Source: REBR01 sp033721915
GTDB lineage: Bacteria > Pseudomonadota > Gammaproteobacteria > Pseudomonadales > Oleiphilaceae
Assembly: GCA_033721915.1 (NCBI GenBank)
Contig: JAWWAC010000040.1
Coordinates: 1-27,697, forward strand
Reading direction: 5' to 3'
Length of the DNA stretch: 27,697 nt
The translations under genes were made by a program, and so were the position numbers. Under the pieces are notes generated by a model that made no database searches, was not told where the DNA came from, and saw only the letters and a program-made list of their open reading frames with translations. Below, in pieces: positions 1 through 8,086 of the stretch; the stretch's first letter is position 1, and every line of letters starts with the position of its first letter.

Positions 1-110
1 CTGTTTTCGTAGGCTTCACGGAACGCCTGGTGAGAGCTGAAATCAAACCGTCCGTCGATGCGGATAATCAGTGTCTCGCCGTCACTGGATCGATCGGTAG
101 TAATGGCCAT
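1..110 (-). CDS. STAS-domain anti-sigma factor antagonist, N-terminal fragment (HsbA-like)
   Basis: Only the first 36 codons are inside the window; the rest lies beyond the left edge. The translation starts MAITTDRSSDGETLIIRIDG and continues RFDFSSHQAFREAYEN. This is the first strand and helix of a STAS domain of the anti-anti-sigma type. An AAGAGGGA ribosome binding site sits about five bases before the ATG. In Pseudomonas-type flagellar loci a STAS protein (HsbA) next to a response-regulator phosphatase (HsbR) and HptB acts on the anti-sigma factor FlgM and on c-di-GMP signalling. Placement directly after fliJ fits that set, but the partner genes are not visible, so the HsbA role is inferred from a short fragment and its position. 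Confidence 0.7.
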   Translation of the reverse strand, partial: MAITTDRSSDGETLIIRIDGRFDFSSHQAFREAYEN

Positions 111-248
111 TGGTGTCCCTCTTGTTGCCGGCAAAAGCTCCTGTCAGCAGGCGGGCTGTTACCGACAGAATGACGTTGCTGAATCGTAGTGCCTGATTGT
201 CATTGTGCCGACTTGGCGCTCGCCTGACCAGTCTCCCGGGGCATCCTG

Positions 249-704
249 TCAGCGCCGCCGGGTTTGCTGGCGGCGGGCAAAACGCTGACCGGCGGCCTCA
301 TCCACGGCTTTCTGCTCACGGCGGTCTTCCGCCTGCTGCTCCCGTTCACGGCAGCTGGCAATAAAGCGGGCCATGCCCTCCCGGCGCTCCCAGGCCTGCT
401 GCCACAGGGCCCGGGTCCGGGCCAGCTCCTGACGGCAACGCTCGATCTGGCGCTGTTGCTGGCCCATGGCGGTGGTCAGCTGGCTGATGAAATACTGCCA
501 GGACTGCAGGCGGGTGACGGAGACACGGCCCTGGCTGGCATCGCGCACCTGCTGCTGGTACTCGCCGTGATAGCGCTCCAGCTCCTCCAGGCGGCTCTGC
601 TCGGCATGCAGCCTGGCCTGGGCTTTCTGCAGATCCTCCAGGGCGGCCTGCTCCTTGCGCTCTTCCAGAGCCAGTACCACACCCAGACGCTGTGACTGTT
701 TCAT
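249..704 (-). CDS. fliJ: flagellar export protein FliJ
   Basis: A 151-aa, almost wholly alpha-helical protein rich in Glu, Gln, Arg and Ala, beginning MKQSQRLGVVLALEERKEQA. The length and the continuous coiled-coil pattern fit FliJ (usually about 145-150 aa). FliJ is the central stalk of the flagellar type III export ATPase: it inserts into the FliI hexamer and couples it to the FlhA gate. The ATG at 704 is preferred over an in-frame GTG at 710 because a GAGG motif lies nine bases before the ATG but only three before the GTG. It is the last gene of the fliEFGHIJ run and follows fliI by about 70 bases. FliJ sequences diverge strongly, so the call rests on position as well as coiled-coil character. 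Confidence 0.88.
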   Translation of the reverse strand: MKQSQRLGVVLALEERKEQAALEDLQKAQARLHAEQSRLEELERYHGEYQQQVRDASQGRVSVTRLQSWQYFISQLTTAMGQQQRQIERCRQELARTRALWQQAWERREGMARFIASCREREQQAEDRREQKAVDEAAGQRFARRQQTRRR

Positions 705-713
705 GACCACTGG

Positions 714-717
714 CCTC
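714..717 (-). promoter_or_regulatory. ribosome binding site that decides the fliJ start
   Basis: GAGG on the minus strand, nine bases upstream of the ATG at 704 and only three upstream of the alternative GTG at 710. The spacing favours the ATG. Confidence 0.5.
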
Positions 718-777
718 GCTGCTCTGTTACGGGCTCAAGTATGGGCTCATGGAACATGCCCTGGCCGGACGGCCCCA

Positions 778-2145
778 TCAGTTACCGGCGCCCTTCTGTC
801 CGGCCCTGTCACCACGGCCGACCTCGCCGATCACCCCCTGCAGCCCCTTGATGGCGGTCTTCAGAGGGGCGCTTTCCTGCAGCCCCTGCTGCAGAAACTG
901 GCGCATGGCGGGCATCCGGTCAATGGCCTGGTCCGTCTCCGGGTCACTGCCTGGCTGGTAGGCCCCCACGCTGATCAGATCCCGTGCCTGCTGGTAACGG
1001 GCGTAAAGCTGTTTGAAGCGCTGTGCCTGCTTGAGGTGCTCGGGACTGACCACGTGGGGCATGACCCGGCTGATGGAGGCCTCCACATCAATGGCCGGGT
1101 AATGGCCCTCCTCCGCCAGACGCCGTGACAGCACAAAGTGCCCGTCCAGTATGGCACGGGCGGCATCGGCAATGGGGTCCTGCTGGTCGTCCCCCTCGGT
1201 GAGCACGGTATAAAAGGCGGTGATGGAGCCACCGCCCTCGGGGCCGTTACCGGCCCGCTCCACCAGCTGTGGAATGCGGGCAAACACCGAGGGGGGGTAA
1301 CCCTTGGTGGCCGGCGGCTCACCCACCGCCAGGGCGATTTCCCGCTGAGCCTGGGCGTAGCGGGTGAGTGAGTCCATCAGCAGCAGCACTTTTTTGCCCT
1401 GATCCCGGAAGTACTCCGCGATACGGGTACAGAGCATGGAGGCACGCAGGCGCATCAGGGGTGAGTCGTCCGCCGGTGAGGCCACCACCACGGAGCGGGC
1501 CAGGCCCTCGGTGCCGAGGATGTCCTCGATGAATTCCTTCACCTCACGACCCCGCTCGCCGATCAGGCCGACGATGGTGATGTCCGCATCGGTGAAGCGG
1601 GTCATCATGCCCAGCAGCACACTCTTGCCCACGCCAGAGCCGGCAAAGAGCCCCAGTCGCTGGCCCTGGCCCACGGTGTTGAGGGCGTTGATGGCGGCAA
1701 TGCCCACATCCATGGGCTGTCGGATGGGGGCCCGGTGCAGCGGGTTGATAATGGGGCTGGAGAAGGTCACGCTCTGTGTGGTCTCAAGGGGGCCGCGCCC
1801 GTCCAGTGGCTCTCCGGCGCCGTTGATCACCCGGCCCAGCAGGGCCTGGCCCACCGGCACCCGGCTGGCGCTGGCCAGTGGCACCACCAGGGCACCAGGG
1901 CGCAGTCCGCTGATTTCCGTCAGGGGCATCAGGTAGACCCGTTCGTCCTCGAACCCCACCACTTCCGCCTCCACGGGAGGGCGGTTGTGGGCCTTGATCA
2001 GGCAGCGGTCCCCCACCACCATGGGGCAGCCGACACACTCCAGTGTCAGTCCCACCATGCGGGTCAGCCGGCCGGACAGCTCCGGCTCCGGGGTCTGGGG
2101 AAGATAACCGGCCAGGCCTGAAAGCCGCTCAGCGATCCGGCTCAT
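778..2145 (-). CDS. fliI: flagellum-specific ATPase FliI
   Basis: A 455-aa ATPase of the flagellar type III export apparatus, related to the F1 beta subunit. It hydrolyses ATP at the base of the flagellum to help unfold and load export substrates. Visible motifs are Walker A GSGVGKS (residues 169-175), the conserved GER with catalytic Glu197, and the Walker B and following signature LLLMDSLTRYAQAQREI (about 254-270). The length matches the family (about 440-460 aa). An in-frame ATG at 2235 would add 30 residues lying wholly inside fliH. The ATG at 2145 is chosen because GGGAGAGG lies just before it and because MSRIAERL begins like other FliI proteins. With this start it overlaps the end of fliH by 17 bases, suggesting translational coupling. 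Confidence 0.96.
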   Translation of the reverse strand: MSRIAERLSGLAGYLPQTPEPELSGRLTRMVGLTLECVGCPMVVGDRCLIKAHNRPPVEAEVVGFEDERVYLMPLTEISGLRPGALVVPLASASRVPVGQALLGRVINGAGEPLDGRGPLETTQSVTFSSPIINPLHRAPIRQPMDVGIAAINALNTVGQGQRLGLFAGSGVGKSVLLGMMTRFTDADITIVGLIGERGREVKEFIEDILGTEGLARSVVVASPADDSPLMRLRASMLCTRIAEYFRDQGKKVLLLMDSLTRYAQAQREIALAVGEPPATKGYPPSVFARIPQLVERAGNGPEGGGSITAFYTVLTEGDDQQDPIADAARAILDGHFVLSRRLAEEGHYPAIDVEASISRVMPHVVSPEHLKQAQRFKQLYARYQQARDLISVGAYQPGSDPETDQAIDRMPAMRQFLQQGLQESAPLKTAIKGLQGVIGEVGRGDRAGQKGAGN

Positions 2146-2440
2146 GAGCCTCTCCCGATGGGGGTGTACCCGATTCAGTGTCGTTGTCTTTGCTGTCTGG
2201 GGCGTCGGCTTCACCACGGGGGCCGGTTTGTTCACCAGCCACGGATTCCGGTGGCGTGGATTCGTCAGGACTTTCAGTGGTGCCGGGCTTGTCTGCGGTC
2301 TCGGGCTCAGGGCTTTTTACCCCGGGCTCATGGCTGTCTGCCGGTGTGGAAACGGGGCTGTCCATTACCTCCCGGTGGTAATCGGACATCTCCCCCATCA
2401 GAGCCCCCAGCTCTTCGTCGTCGCTGTCGTCGCCGGGTTC
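2129..2440 (-). other. fliH segment encoding a ~100-residue acidic Pro/Ser/Thr-rich tail
   Basis: Residues 246-348 of FliH begin EPGDDSDDEELGALMGEMSD and go on to low-complexity runs such as KSPEPETADKPGTTESPDES. No globular pattern is visible. The reading frame is intact and ends with a normal stop, so this is an extension and not a frameshift artefact visible in the sequence. Confidence 0.7.
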
Positions 2441-3175
2441 GGCCATCTTCTGGTCCAGCATCCGCTGCACCGCCTTCTGGAAGCGTTTCTCCACGGTGAA
2501 GTCCACCAGGCTGTGGCTGTTTTCCACCTGGCAGCCACCGGCCATGATGCTCTCGTCCCCTTCCAGCCGGGCGCCACTGTGGTGGCGGTCCAGAATGCTT
2601 TTGACATCCTCCAGGTCCACCGGGTTGACCCGTATGCGCAGCTGCTGGTCCGGGTCCGGCAGGGCCTTGATGGCCTGTCGCACCAGCTGGCCGATGTGGT
2701 GGCTGTCCATTGTCAGCTCGCGCTGTATCACGCTGCGCACCACCGCCATGGTCAGGTTCAGCAGGGCGGCATGGACGGCGTCTTCCTGTTTTTCCGTGGG
2801 GTTGAGCAGTGCGGCCATGACACCGTCTAGACGCGCCAGGCGCTCTTCCACCTGGGTGCGGGACTCCTGCAGGCCTTTCTCCTGTCCATCCTCGCGACCA
2901 GCGGCATAGCCCTCGTCATAGCCCAGCTTGTAGCCTTCACGGGCGCCCTGGTCCAGGCCCTTCTTGGTGCCGGCTTCAAGCCCTTCCTGATGACCATCCT
3001 CAAAGGCCTGGCGGTGTATCTCCTCCAGGTCACTGGCCGTGAGGGGCTTGACCCGCTGTTCGCCCTGCTCCACGCGGGTCTGGCTGCGGCCATCCTGATC
3101 CAGCAATGGCAGCTCCCAGCGCTCGTAGGCGGTCAGCTCTTCGGAGGGGATTCGATCGTTGGATTTTTTTGTCAC
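2129..3175 (-). CDS. fliH: flagellar assembly protein FliH with a long acidic C-terminal tail
   Basis: A 348-aa protein. FliH is the stator-like regulator of the FliI ATPase and links it to the C-ring. The N-terminal region contains the characteristic run of Gly-xxx-Gly helices (about residues 61-101, for example EGLEAGTKKGLDQG and EGYKLGYDEGYAAG). It is followed by a conserved C-terminal domain (about 110-245, ending near AVQRMLDQKM). Most FliH proteins stop close to there (about 230-270 aa). This one carries roughly 100 further residues that are Asp, Glu, Pro, Ser and Thr rich and look disordered. The start is GTG at 3175; GAGG lies 13 bases upstream, a long spacing, and the fliG stop codon ends at 3178, so the two genes almost touch. 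The overlap with fliI is 17 bases. Confidence 0.9.
   Translation of the reverse strand: MTKKSNDRIPSEELTAYERWELPLLDQDGRSQTRVEQGEQRVKPLTASDLEEIHRQAFEDGHQEGLEAGTKKGLDQGAREGYKLGYDEGYAAGREDGQEKGLQESRTQVEERLARLDGVMAALLNPTEKQEDAVHAALLNLTMAVVRSVIQRELTMDSHHIGQLVRQAIKALPDPDQQLRIRVNPVDLEDVKSILDRHHSGARLEGDESIMAGGCQVENSHSLVDFTVEKRFQKAVQRMLDQKMAEPGDDSDDEELGALMGEMSDYHREVMDSPVSTPADSHEPGVKSPEPETADKPGTTESPDESTPPESVAGEQTGPRGEADAPDSKDNDTESGTPPSGEAHEPDR
2149..2156 (-). promoter_or_regulatory. ribosome binding site that decides the fliI start
   Basis: GGGAGAGG on the minus strand, three bases before the ATG at 2145 if the whole block is counted and six from its GGAG core. It lies inside the 3' end of fliH and argues against the upstream start at 2235. 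Confidence 0.65.
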
Positions 3176-3177
3176 AA

Positions 3178-4203
3178 CTACAGCATTTCCTCACCGGATC
3201 CACCCAGCACAATGTCACCGTTGTCGGCCATACGCCGCGCCACGGCAATGATTTCTTTCTGCGCCGCCTCCACTTCACTGACCCGGACCGGCCCTTTGGC
3301 CTCCAGGTCGTCCTTGAGCAGTTCACCGGCGCGCTTGGACATGTTGCTGAAGATCTTGTTCTTGACCTCTTCCTCGCCCCCCTTGAGGGCCACCACCAGC
3401 ACATCCGAGGAGACCTCACGCAGCAGCGCCTGTATGCCACGGTCGTCGATGTCGGCGATGTTGTCGAACACGAACATCAGATCCTCGATCTCGGAGCCCA
3501 TATCCGGGTCCATGTCCTTGAGGGAGTCCATCAGGGTGCCCTCGATGCTGCGGTCCATGTAGTTCATGATATCCGCCGCCCGCTTGATGCCACCGATGCG
3601 ACTGGCCTGGGCACCGGAGCCGCCGGAAAACTGGCGCTCCAGTATGTTGTTCAGTTCCTGCAGGGCCTGTGGCTGAATGGACTCCAGTGAGGCCACCCGC
3701 ATCATGACATCCAGGCGCACCTTTTCATCCAGTGTGCCGAGTATCTCCGCCGCCTGGTCCGGGTCCAGGTAGGAGACCACAATGGCCTGTATCTGGGGGT
3801 GCTCGTAGCGAATCACATCCGCCACGGCGCGGGGCTCCATCCACTTGAGGGTGTCCAGTCCGGTGGTGTTGCCACCGATGAGGATGCGGTCGATCAGGCT
3901 GCCGGCTTTTTCATCCCCCAGGGCCTGTGTGAGCATGGCGCGGATGTAGTCATCGGCGCCCACACCCAGCCCGGTCTGGCCGCCAACCGCCTCGAAAAAC
4001 TCCCCCACCACATGGCCCACTTCCTGTTTGGTGACGTCCTTGAGCTGGGACATGGCGGTACCCACACGCTGCACCTCCTTGGGGCCCATGTGCTTGAGGA
4101 TCTGGGCGGCGTCCGCCTCACCCAGTGACATCAGCAGTATGGCCGCCGACTCCACACGTGAGAGTTTGCGTACGGGCTGCTTCGGTTTTTCATCGTCACT
4201 CAT
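3178..4203 (-). CDS. fliG: flagellar motor switch protein FliG
   Basis: A 341-aa C-ring protein that receives torque from the stators and takes part in direction switching. The three FliG domains are all present. The middle-domain EHPQ motif is at residues 134-137 (YEHPQIQAIVVSYL). The charged torque helix near the C terminus is intact: Lys274, Arg291, Asp298, Asp299 and Arg307 correspond by spacing to E. coli Lys264, Arg281, Asp288, Asp289 and Arg297. Two ATGs are possible, at 4209 and 4203. I chose 4203 because the weak GGGTGA motif is better spaced from it and because MSDDEK resembles other FliG starts. It overlaps the end of fliF by eight bases and its stop lies two bases before fliH, so it is part of one tight operon. 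Confidence 0.96.
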   Translation of the reverse strand: MSDDEKPKQPVRKLSRVESAAILLMSLGEADAAQILKHMGPKEVQRVGTAMSQLKDVTKQEVGHVVGEFFEAVGGQTGLGVGADDYIRAMLTQALGDEKAGSLIDRILIGGNTTGLDTLKWMEPRAVADVIRYEHPQIQAIVVSYLDPDQAAEILGTLDEKVRLDVMMRVASLESIQPQALQELNNILERQFSGGSGAQASRIGGIKRAADIMNYMDRSIEGTLMDSLKDMDPDMGSEIEDLMFVFDNIADIDDRGIQALLREVSSDVLVVALKGGEEEVKNKIFSNMSKRAGELLKDDLEAKGPVRVSEVEAAQKEIIAVARRMADNGDIVLGGSGEEML

Positions 4204-5911
4204 CCGCATTCACCCATTGACGGACAACCTGGGAGACCCGGGCCGGGTCTTCCGCGATCAGGCCTTTCACGGCGTTCAGTTCCCTATCATAACCGCTGCC
4301 ACTATCCGGCAACAGCAGCTCCTCGTTATCGTCGCTGCCAAGGCCACTGGCAAAACTCTCGCCGCCTTCACCGCCCAGTCCACTCATGTCCTCCAGGCCA
4401 TGGCCTCCCTCACTCCGGGACTGACCATTACTGGCGAGATTTTTCAGTGTAGGCCGCACCAGAAACAATGCCAGCATCAGGATCACGATGCCCGCCACCA
4501 CCGGACGCAGGCTGTCCTGGAACCAGGGCTGCTGCCAGAAAGGCGGTGGCTCGAATTCCACGGGCTCGGCTTCCGCGAATGGGGTATTCACCACCGTGAC
4601 ACTGTCGCCACGGGCCGCGGAGAAGCCCACCGCATCCTGCACCAGGCGTGTCAGCCGTTCCAGCTCCTGCTCCGGCCAGGCCACCTGGGTTACTTCGCCA
4701 GTCTGGGGATCCACCTGGCGCAGATCGTCCACCGCCACGGCCACGCTCAGGCGCTGGACCGAGCCCGGCTGGTTGCGGGTAAAGCTCAGTGTCCGGTCCA
4801 CCTCGTAGTTGCGGGTGGACTGGCGCCGTGAGGTGCCGCTCTGGCCACCTCCGTTACCACCTTCCTCGCCATTGGCTTCTTCCGGGACCTGGCCGGCGCC
4901 GGGGGGCTGGTTGGCCAGTGCGCCGGGAATGCCACCTGCCCCGTCGCCACTCTGGCGGTTCTCGACCATGGTCTGTTCACTGCGCAGTGTCTGCTGGTCC
5001 GGGTTGAAGATCTCTTCCGCCTGCTCGGTCTGGGAGAAATCCATCTGTGCCGAGACCTCCGCCTTGAAGCGTCCGCTGCCCAGTATGGGGGTCAGTATGC
5101 TGTTGACCCGCCGGGCCAGGTTCTCTTCCACACGGCTGTTGATGTCCATGTGCCGGGCCATTTCCTGGGCGGCGGTGTTGTCACCGTCCCGCGACAGCAG
5201 GTTGCCGCGCTGGTCCACCACCGTGACATCCTCACGCAACATCTGAGGCACGCTGCCGGCCACCAGGTTGACGATGGAGGCCACCTGGCCCTCGCTGAGT
5301 CGGTGGCTGGAGGCCACGTCCACAAAGACCGAGGCGGAGGGATTGCGGTTGTCCCGCACAAAAACCGATTCACGGGGCACCGCCAGGTGCACACGGGCAC
5401 TGCGGACGCTGCCCATGGAGGCGATGGTGCGGGCCAGCTCCCCTTCCAGGCTGTGGCGGTAACGGGCCTGCTCCATGAACTGGGAGGTACCCAGCCCCTG
5501 GTCTTCCATCAGCATCTCAAAGCCCATGCCACGGTTTTCCGTGACACCGTCACGGGCCAGTCGCAGCCGCGCGTCATACACTTCTCCGGAGGCCACCAGA
5601 AGCGCACCGCTGCGCGGCTCCACCTTGTATTGAATGCCGGCCTCGTCCAGCACCCGGGTCACCTGGTCCGGGTCGTAGCGGCTGATGTCACCCAACAGCG
5701 GCTGGTAACTGGGCTCCTGGGCCCAGAGCACCAGTGCCAGCCCCAGTGCGACACTGGCGGCCAGCCCCACCATCAGCCCCACCTGACGCAGAAGACTCAG
5801 GCGGTTAAAACCAAACAGCAGGTTGCTGCGCGGCTCATAGGCCGGCCCGCGACTCTCTTCGCTCTCCGACATTCGATCGGACTGACTGGTTTCGGCCGGT
5901 ACCGTTGCCAT
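4196..5911 (-). CDS. fliF: flagellar MS-ring protein FliF
   Basis: A 571-aa inner-membrane protein that forms the MS-ring, the platform for rod, switch and export gate. One transmembrane segment is seen at about residues 43-64 (RQVGLMVGLAASVALGLALV) and the second at about 467-486 (VVAGIVILMLALFLVRP). Between them lies the large periplasmic part with the ring-building domains, including YQPLLGDISRYDPDQV and the RVHLAVPRESVFVRD region. A Gly/Ser-rich periplasmic insertion (PPGAGQVPEEANGEEGGNGG) precedes the beta-collar part. The C-terminal tail (AEDPARVSQVVRQWVNADE) is the FliG-binding helix. GGAG seven bases before the ATG at 5911 supports this start. Length is typical for the family. Confidence 0.97.
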   Translation of the reverse strand: MATVPAETSQSDRMSESEESRGPAYEPRSNLLFGFNRLSLLRQVGLMVGLAASVALGLALVLWAQEPSYQPLLGDISRYDPDQVTRVLDEAGIQYKVEPRSGALLVASGEVYDARLRLARDGVTENRGMGFEMLMEDQGLGTSQFMEQARYRHSLEGELARTIASMGSVRSARVHLAVPRESVFVRDNRNPSASVFVDVASSHRLSEGQVASIVNLVAGSVPQMLREDVTVVDQRGNLLSRDGDNTAAQEMARHMDINSRVEENLARRVNSILTPILGSGRFKAEVSAQMDFSQTEQAEEIFNPDQQTLRSEQTMVENRQSGDGAGGIPGALANQPPGAGQVPEEANGEEGGNGGGQSGTSRRQSTRNYEVDRTLSFTRNQPGSVQRLSVAVAVDDLRQVDPQTGEVTQVAWPEQELERLTRLVQDAVGFSAARGDSVTVVNTPFAEAEPVEFEPPPFWQQPWFQDSLRPVVAGIVILMLALFLVRPTLKNLASNGQSRSEGGHGLEDMSGLGGEGGESFASGLGSDDNEELLLPDSGSGYDRELNAVKGLIAEDPARVSQVVRQWVNADE

Positions 5912-5968
5912 GACTGTGCTCCACTGCGTGCATCAAAAACCCGCTGCCGGGGTGATTTGTATAGGTCC

Positions 5969-6340
5969 CTAGATGGGCATGTTCATGATGGTTTCGTAGG
6001 CCTGGACCACCCGGTTACGCACCTGCACCGTGGCCTCAAAGGCCACTGAGGATTTCTGGGACGCCACCATCACCTCGGTGATGTCCACCCCTTCGTCCCC
6101 GCGGGTGTAGGCCGTGGCCAGCTCGCCCGAAGTTTTCTGGAGGTTGTTGACGCTGTTGAGTGCGCCGGCCAGGGTATCGCCAAAGCTGCTGCCTTCGGCC
6201 TTGCCCACCTCCCCCGGTCGCTGGGGTTCCTGGGGGCGCTCAACCGCCATCTGGTCGCGGATCTGCTGCTGTTGCTGCATCTGCGAACGCATGGATCGGA
6301 TATCCGCCAGCACGCTGCTGACATCGGCTCTGTCCACCAT
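5969..6340 (-). CDS. fliE: flagellar hook-basal body complex protein FliE
   Basis: A 123-aa protein that joins the MS-ring to the proximal rod and is exported early. The conserved C-terminal half is clear: FGDTLAGALNSVNNLQKTSG, then a DITEVMVASQKSSVAFEATV stretch, and an ending in AYETIMNMPI typical of FliE. The N-terminal half holds a Gln-rich helix (MRSQMQQQQQIRDQM) that is more variable between species. AGGAGAGG lies directly before the ATG at 6340. It is the first gene of the fliEFGHIJ operon and has its own sigma-54 promoter 42 bases upstream. The gap to fliF is 57 bases. Confidence 0.95.
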   Translation of the reverse strand: MVDRADVSSVLADIRSMRSQMQQQQQIRDQMAVERPQEPQRPGEVGKAEGSSFGDTLAGALNSVNNLQKTSGELATAYTRGDEGVDITEVMVASQKSSVAFEATVQVRNRVVQAYETIMNMPI

Positions 6341-6381
6341 GGTGCCTCTCCTGCCCTGTTCGTCATTGTTAAGACATTAGA

Positions 6382-6397
6382 AGCAATTCCGAGGCCA
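6382..6397 (-). promoter_or_regulatory. sigma-54 promoter of fliE operon
   Basis: On the minus strand this reads TGGCCTCGGAATTGCT. It matches the sigma-54 consensus TGGCAcg-N4-TTGCt, with the invariant GG of the -24 element and GC of the -12 element at the right spacing. Transcription would start near 6371, about 30 bases before the fliE ATG. FleR-type activators are known to drive fliE operons from such promoters in polar flagellates; that FleR acts here is inferred. Confidence 0.82.
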
Positions 6398-6494
6398 GTG
6401 TTGACAAAATACTGTTATATAAAGATTTATACGAGACTTTTGCGGAATAATCCAGGCTCTCTGAAGGCGTCGGTTGCGGACTGACGGGAGTTTG

Positions 6495-6514
6495 ACGGCC
6501 CCGCAAGGGGCCGT
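6495..6514. other. perfect 8-bp hairpin between fleR terminator and fliE promoter
   Basis: ACGGCCCC-GCAA-GGGGCCGT, a perfect 8-bp stem. On the plus strand the loop is the GNRA tetraloop GCAA. It lies directly downstream of the fleR terminator in the direction of transcription and has no T-run of its own. It could be a second stop, an RNA-stabilising stem or a protein site. Confidence 0.5.
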
Positions 6515-6521
6515 TGGGGGT

Positions 6522-6551
6522 AAAAAAAACGGCAGGCTGAGTGCCTGCCGT
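6522..6551 (-). terminator. intrinsic terminator of fleSR
   Basis: On the minus strand: ACGGCAGGC-ACTCA-GCCTGCCGT, a perfect 9-bp GC-rich stem with a five-base loop, running directly into eight T residues. It begins about 30 bases after the fleR stop and separates fleSR from the fliE operon. Confidence 0.92.
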
Positions 6552-6581
6552 CCGGGGTGGACCCTTTGCCGGGCCGTGAGG

Positions 6582-8075
6582 TCAGCCCGCCCTGGCCAGA
6601 GCCTGGTCCAGGTCGATGCCGCTGTCCCGTATCTGGGCCAGCTTGTAGCGCAGTGTCCGGGGGCTGATGCCCAGGCGTTCGGCCGCCTGCTTGCGCCGGC
6701 CACGCTCATGGCGAAGGGTATCGATAATGATCTGGAACTCCCGCTGACGAAGGTCATTGCCCAGATCATTGCCCTGAGAGGCGTCACGGGTGTCTTCCTC
6801 CGCCAACGGCCAGCCCGTTTCGGCGCCGGATGGCCCGTCGGCCGCTCCGGTGGAAGGCGTTTCACTGGCCGGAGCCGGCTGCATTGACTCCAGCGGATCA
6901 GCCGCCCGGGGTGACCGGGGCATGGCTTCCACCAGTCCTCCGTTCAGTGCCTGCTCCAGACTCAGGTCCGCCGCGGTGATCCGGCTGCCCTGCTGGAGTA
7001 TCAGAGCCCTCTGTATGGCGTTGTCCAGCTCACGCACATTGCCCGGCCAGGGGTGGTTCAACAGCGCCTTCTGGGCACTGCTGTCCAATGTCAGGCCGCG
7101 CAGCTTCATTTTGCGGCTGTGCTTTTTCAGAAGGTGCTGCGCCATTGGCAGTATGTCGCCGGGGCGTTCACGCAATGGCATCCACTGCAGCGGAAACACG
7201 CTCAGACGGTAATACAGGTCTTCCCGGAAGTGCCCCTGGCGCACATGCTCCCGCAGGTCCCGGTTGGTGGTGGCCAGCACCCGCACATCCAGCTTGATGG
7301 TGCGACGGCCGCCGACCCGCTCCACTTCCTTCTCCTGGAGCACCCGCAGCAGCTTGGCCTGCAGGCCCGGTTCCATTTCCGAGATCTCGTCCAGCAGCAG
7401 TGTACCGCCGTTGGCCTGCTCGAATTTCCCCGGCGAGGCGGCATGGGCTCCAGTAAAGGCGCCCTTTTCATGGCCGAACAGGATCGCCTCCAGCATGTTC
7501 TCGGGAATGGCGGCGCAGTTGATGGCCACAAAGGGCTGCTCACTGCGGCCTGAATGCTGGTGAATGTAGCGGGCCAGCACCTCCTTGCCGGTGCCGCTCT
7601 CGCCACTGATCAGTACCGTAAAGTCGCTGTCCGCCACCTTGTCCGCCAGCTGAAAGATGCGCTGGCTGACCGGGTCTTCACACACCGGGGCGTCACCCTC
7701 CTCACTGCCACCCATGCCCAGTACCTTCTTCAGGACACCGGTCAGTGTCTGGGGGCTGAACGGCTTGACCAGATAGTCCACCGCCCCGGCCTGCATGGCC
7801 GCCACCGCGTGCTGTATCTCGCCATAGGCGGTCATCAGCAAAACCGGCGTGCCGGGATGGCGCTGCTGGATGCTGGCCAGCAGCTCATGACCGGAGATGC
7901 CCGGCATGTTCACGTCGCTGACCACCAGGCTTACGGGCTGTTCAGAGAGACGCACCAGCGCCTGCTCGCCACAGTCCGCCTCGACCACCTCGTAGCGGGC
8001 CATTTCCAGCGTGGTCACCAGCGCTTCGCGCAGGTCCTGGTCGTCTTCCACCAACAGTATGCGTGTCCTGGTCAT
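6582..8075 (-). CDS. fleR: sigma-54-dependent response regulator FleR/FlrC
   Basis: A 497-aa NtrC-family activator of class III flagellar genes. The receiver domain (about 1-120) has the acidic pair Asp11/Asp12, phosphoacceptor Asp54 (SDVNMPG), Thr82 and Lys104, so it should be phosphorylated. The AAA+ domain (about 135-370) has Walker A GESGTGKE (158-165), the sigma-54 contact loop GAFTGA (205-210) and Walker B LLLDE (226-230). A Pro/Ser/Ala-rich linker (about 380-442) leads to a Fis-type helix-turn-helix (RRKQAAERLGISPRTLRYKL). It starts 11 bases after fleS, and a GGGGGAG ribosome site overlaps the fleS stop region. Its expected partner is the FleS kinase just upstream, and likely targets include the fliE promoter. 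Confidence 0.93.
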   Translation of the reverse strand: MTRTRILLVEDDQDLREALVTTLEMARYEVVEADCGEQALVRLSEQPVSLVVSDVNMPGISGHELLASIQQRHPGTPVLLMTAYGEIQHAVAAMQAGAVDYLVKPFSPQTLTGVLKKVLGMGGSEEGDAPVCEDPVSQRIFQLADKVADSDFTVLISGESGTGKEVLARYIHQHSGRSEQPFVAINCAAIPENMLEAILFGHEKGAFTGAHAASPGKFEQANGGTLLLDEISEMEPGLQAKLLRVLQEKEVERVGGRRTIKLDVRVLATTNRDLREHVRQGHFREDLYYRLSVFPLQWMPLRERPGDILPMAQHLLKKHSRKMKLRGLTLDSSAQKALLNHPWPGNVRELDNAIQRALILQQGSRITAADLSLEQALNGGLVEAMPRSPRAADPLESMQPAPASETPSTGAADGPSGAETGWPLAEEDTRDASQGNDLGNDLRQREFQIIIDTLRHERGRRKQAAERLGISPRTLRYKLAQIRDSGIDLDQALARAG

Positions 8076-8086
8076 GTGTCTCCCCC

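Noticed and set aside
264..695. Plus-strand open frame opposite fliJ with hydrophobic stretches
   Set aside because: It is the complement of a Gln/Leu/Arg-rich coiled coil in GC-rich DNA; fliJ explains the sequence.
2146..2235. Thirty-residue N-terminal extension of FliI
   Set aside because: It lies wholly within fliH and a strong ribosome site precedes the ATG at 2145.
6401..6427. TTGACA and TATAAA on the plus strand upstream of fliE
   Set aside because: The spacing is about 11 bases and no plus-strand gene follows.
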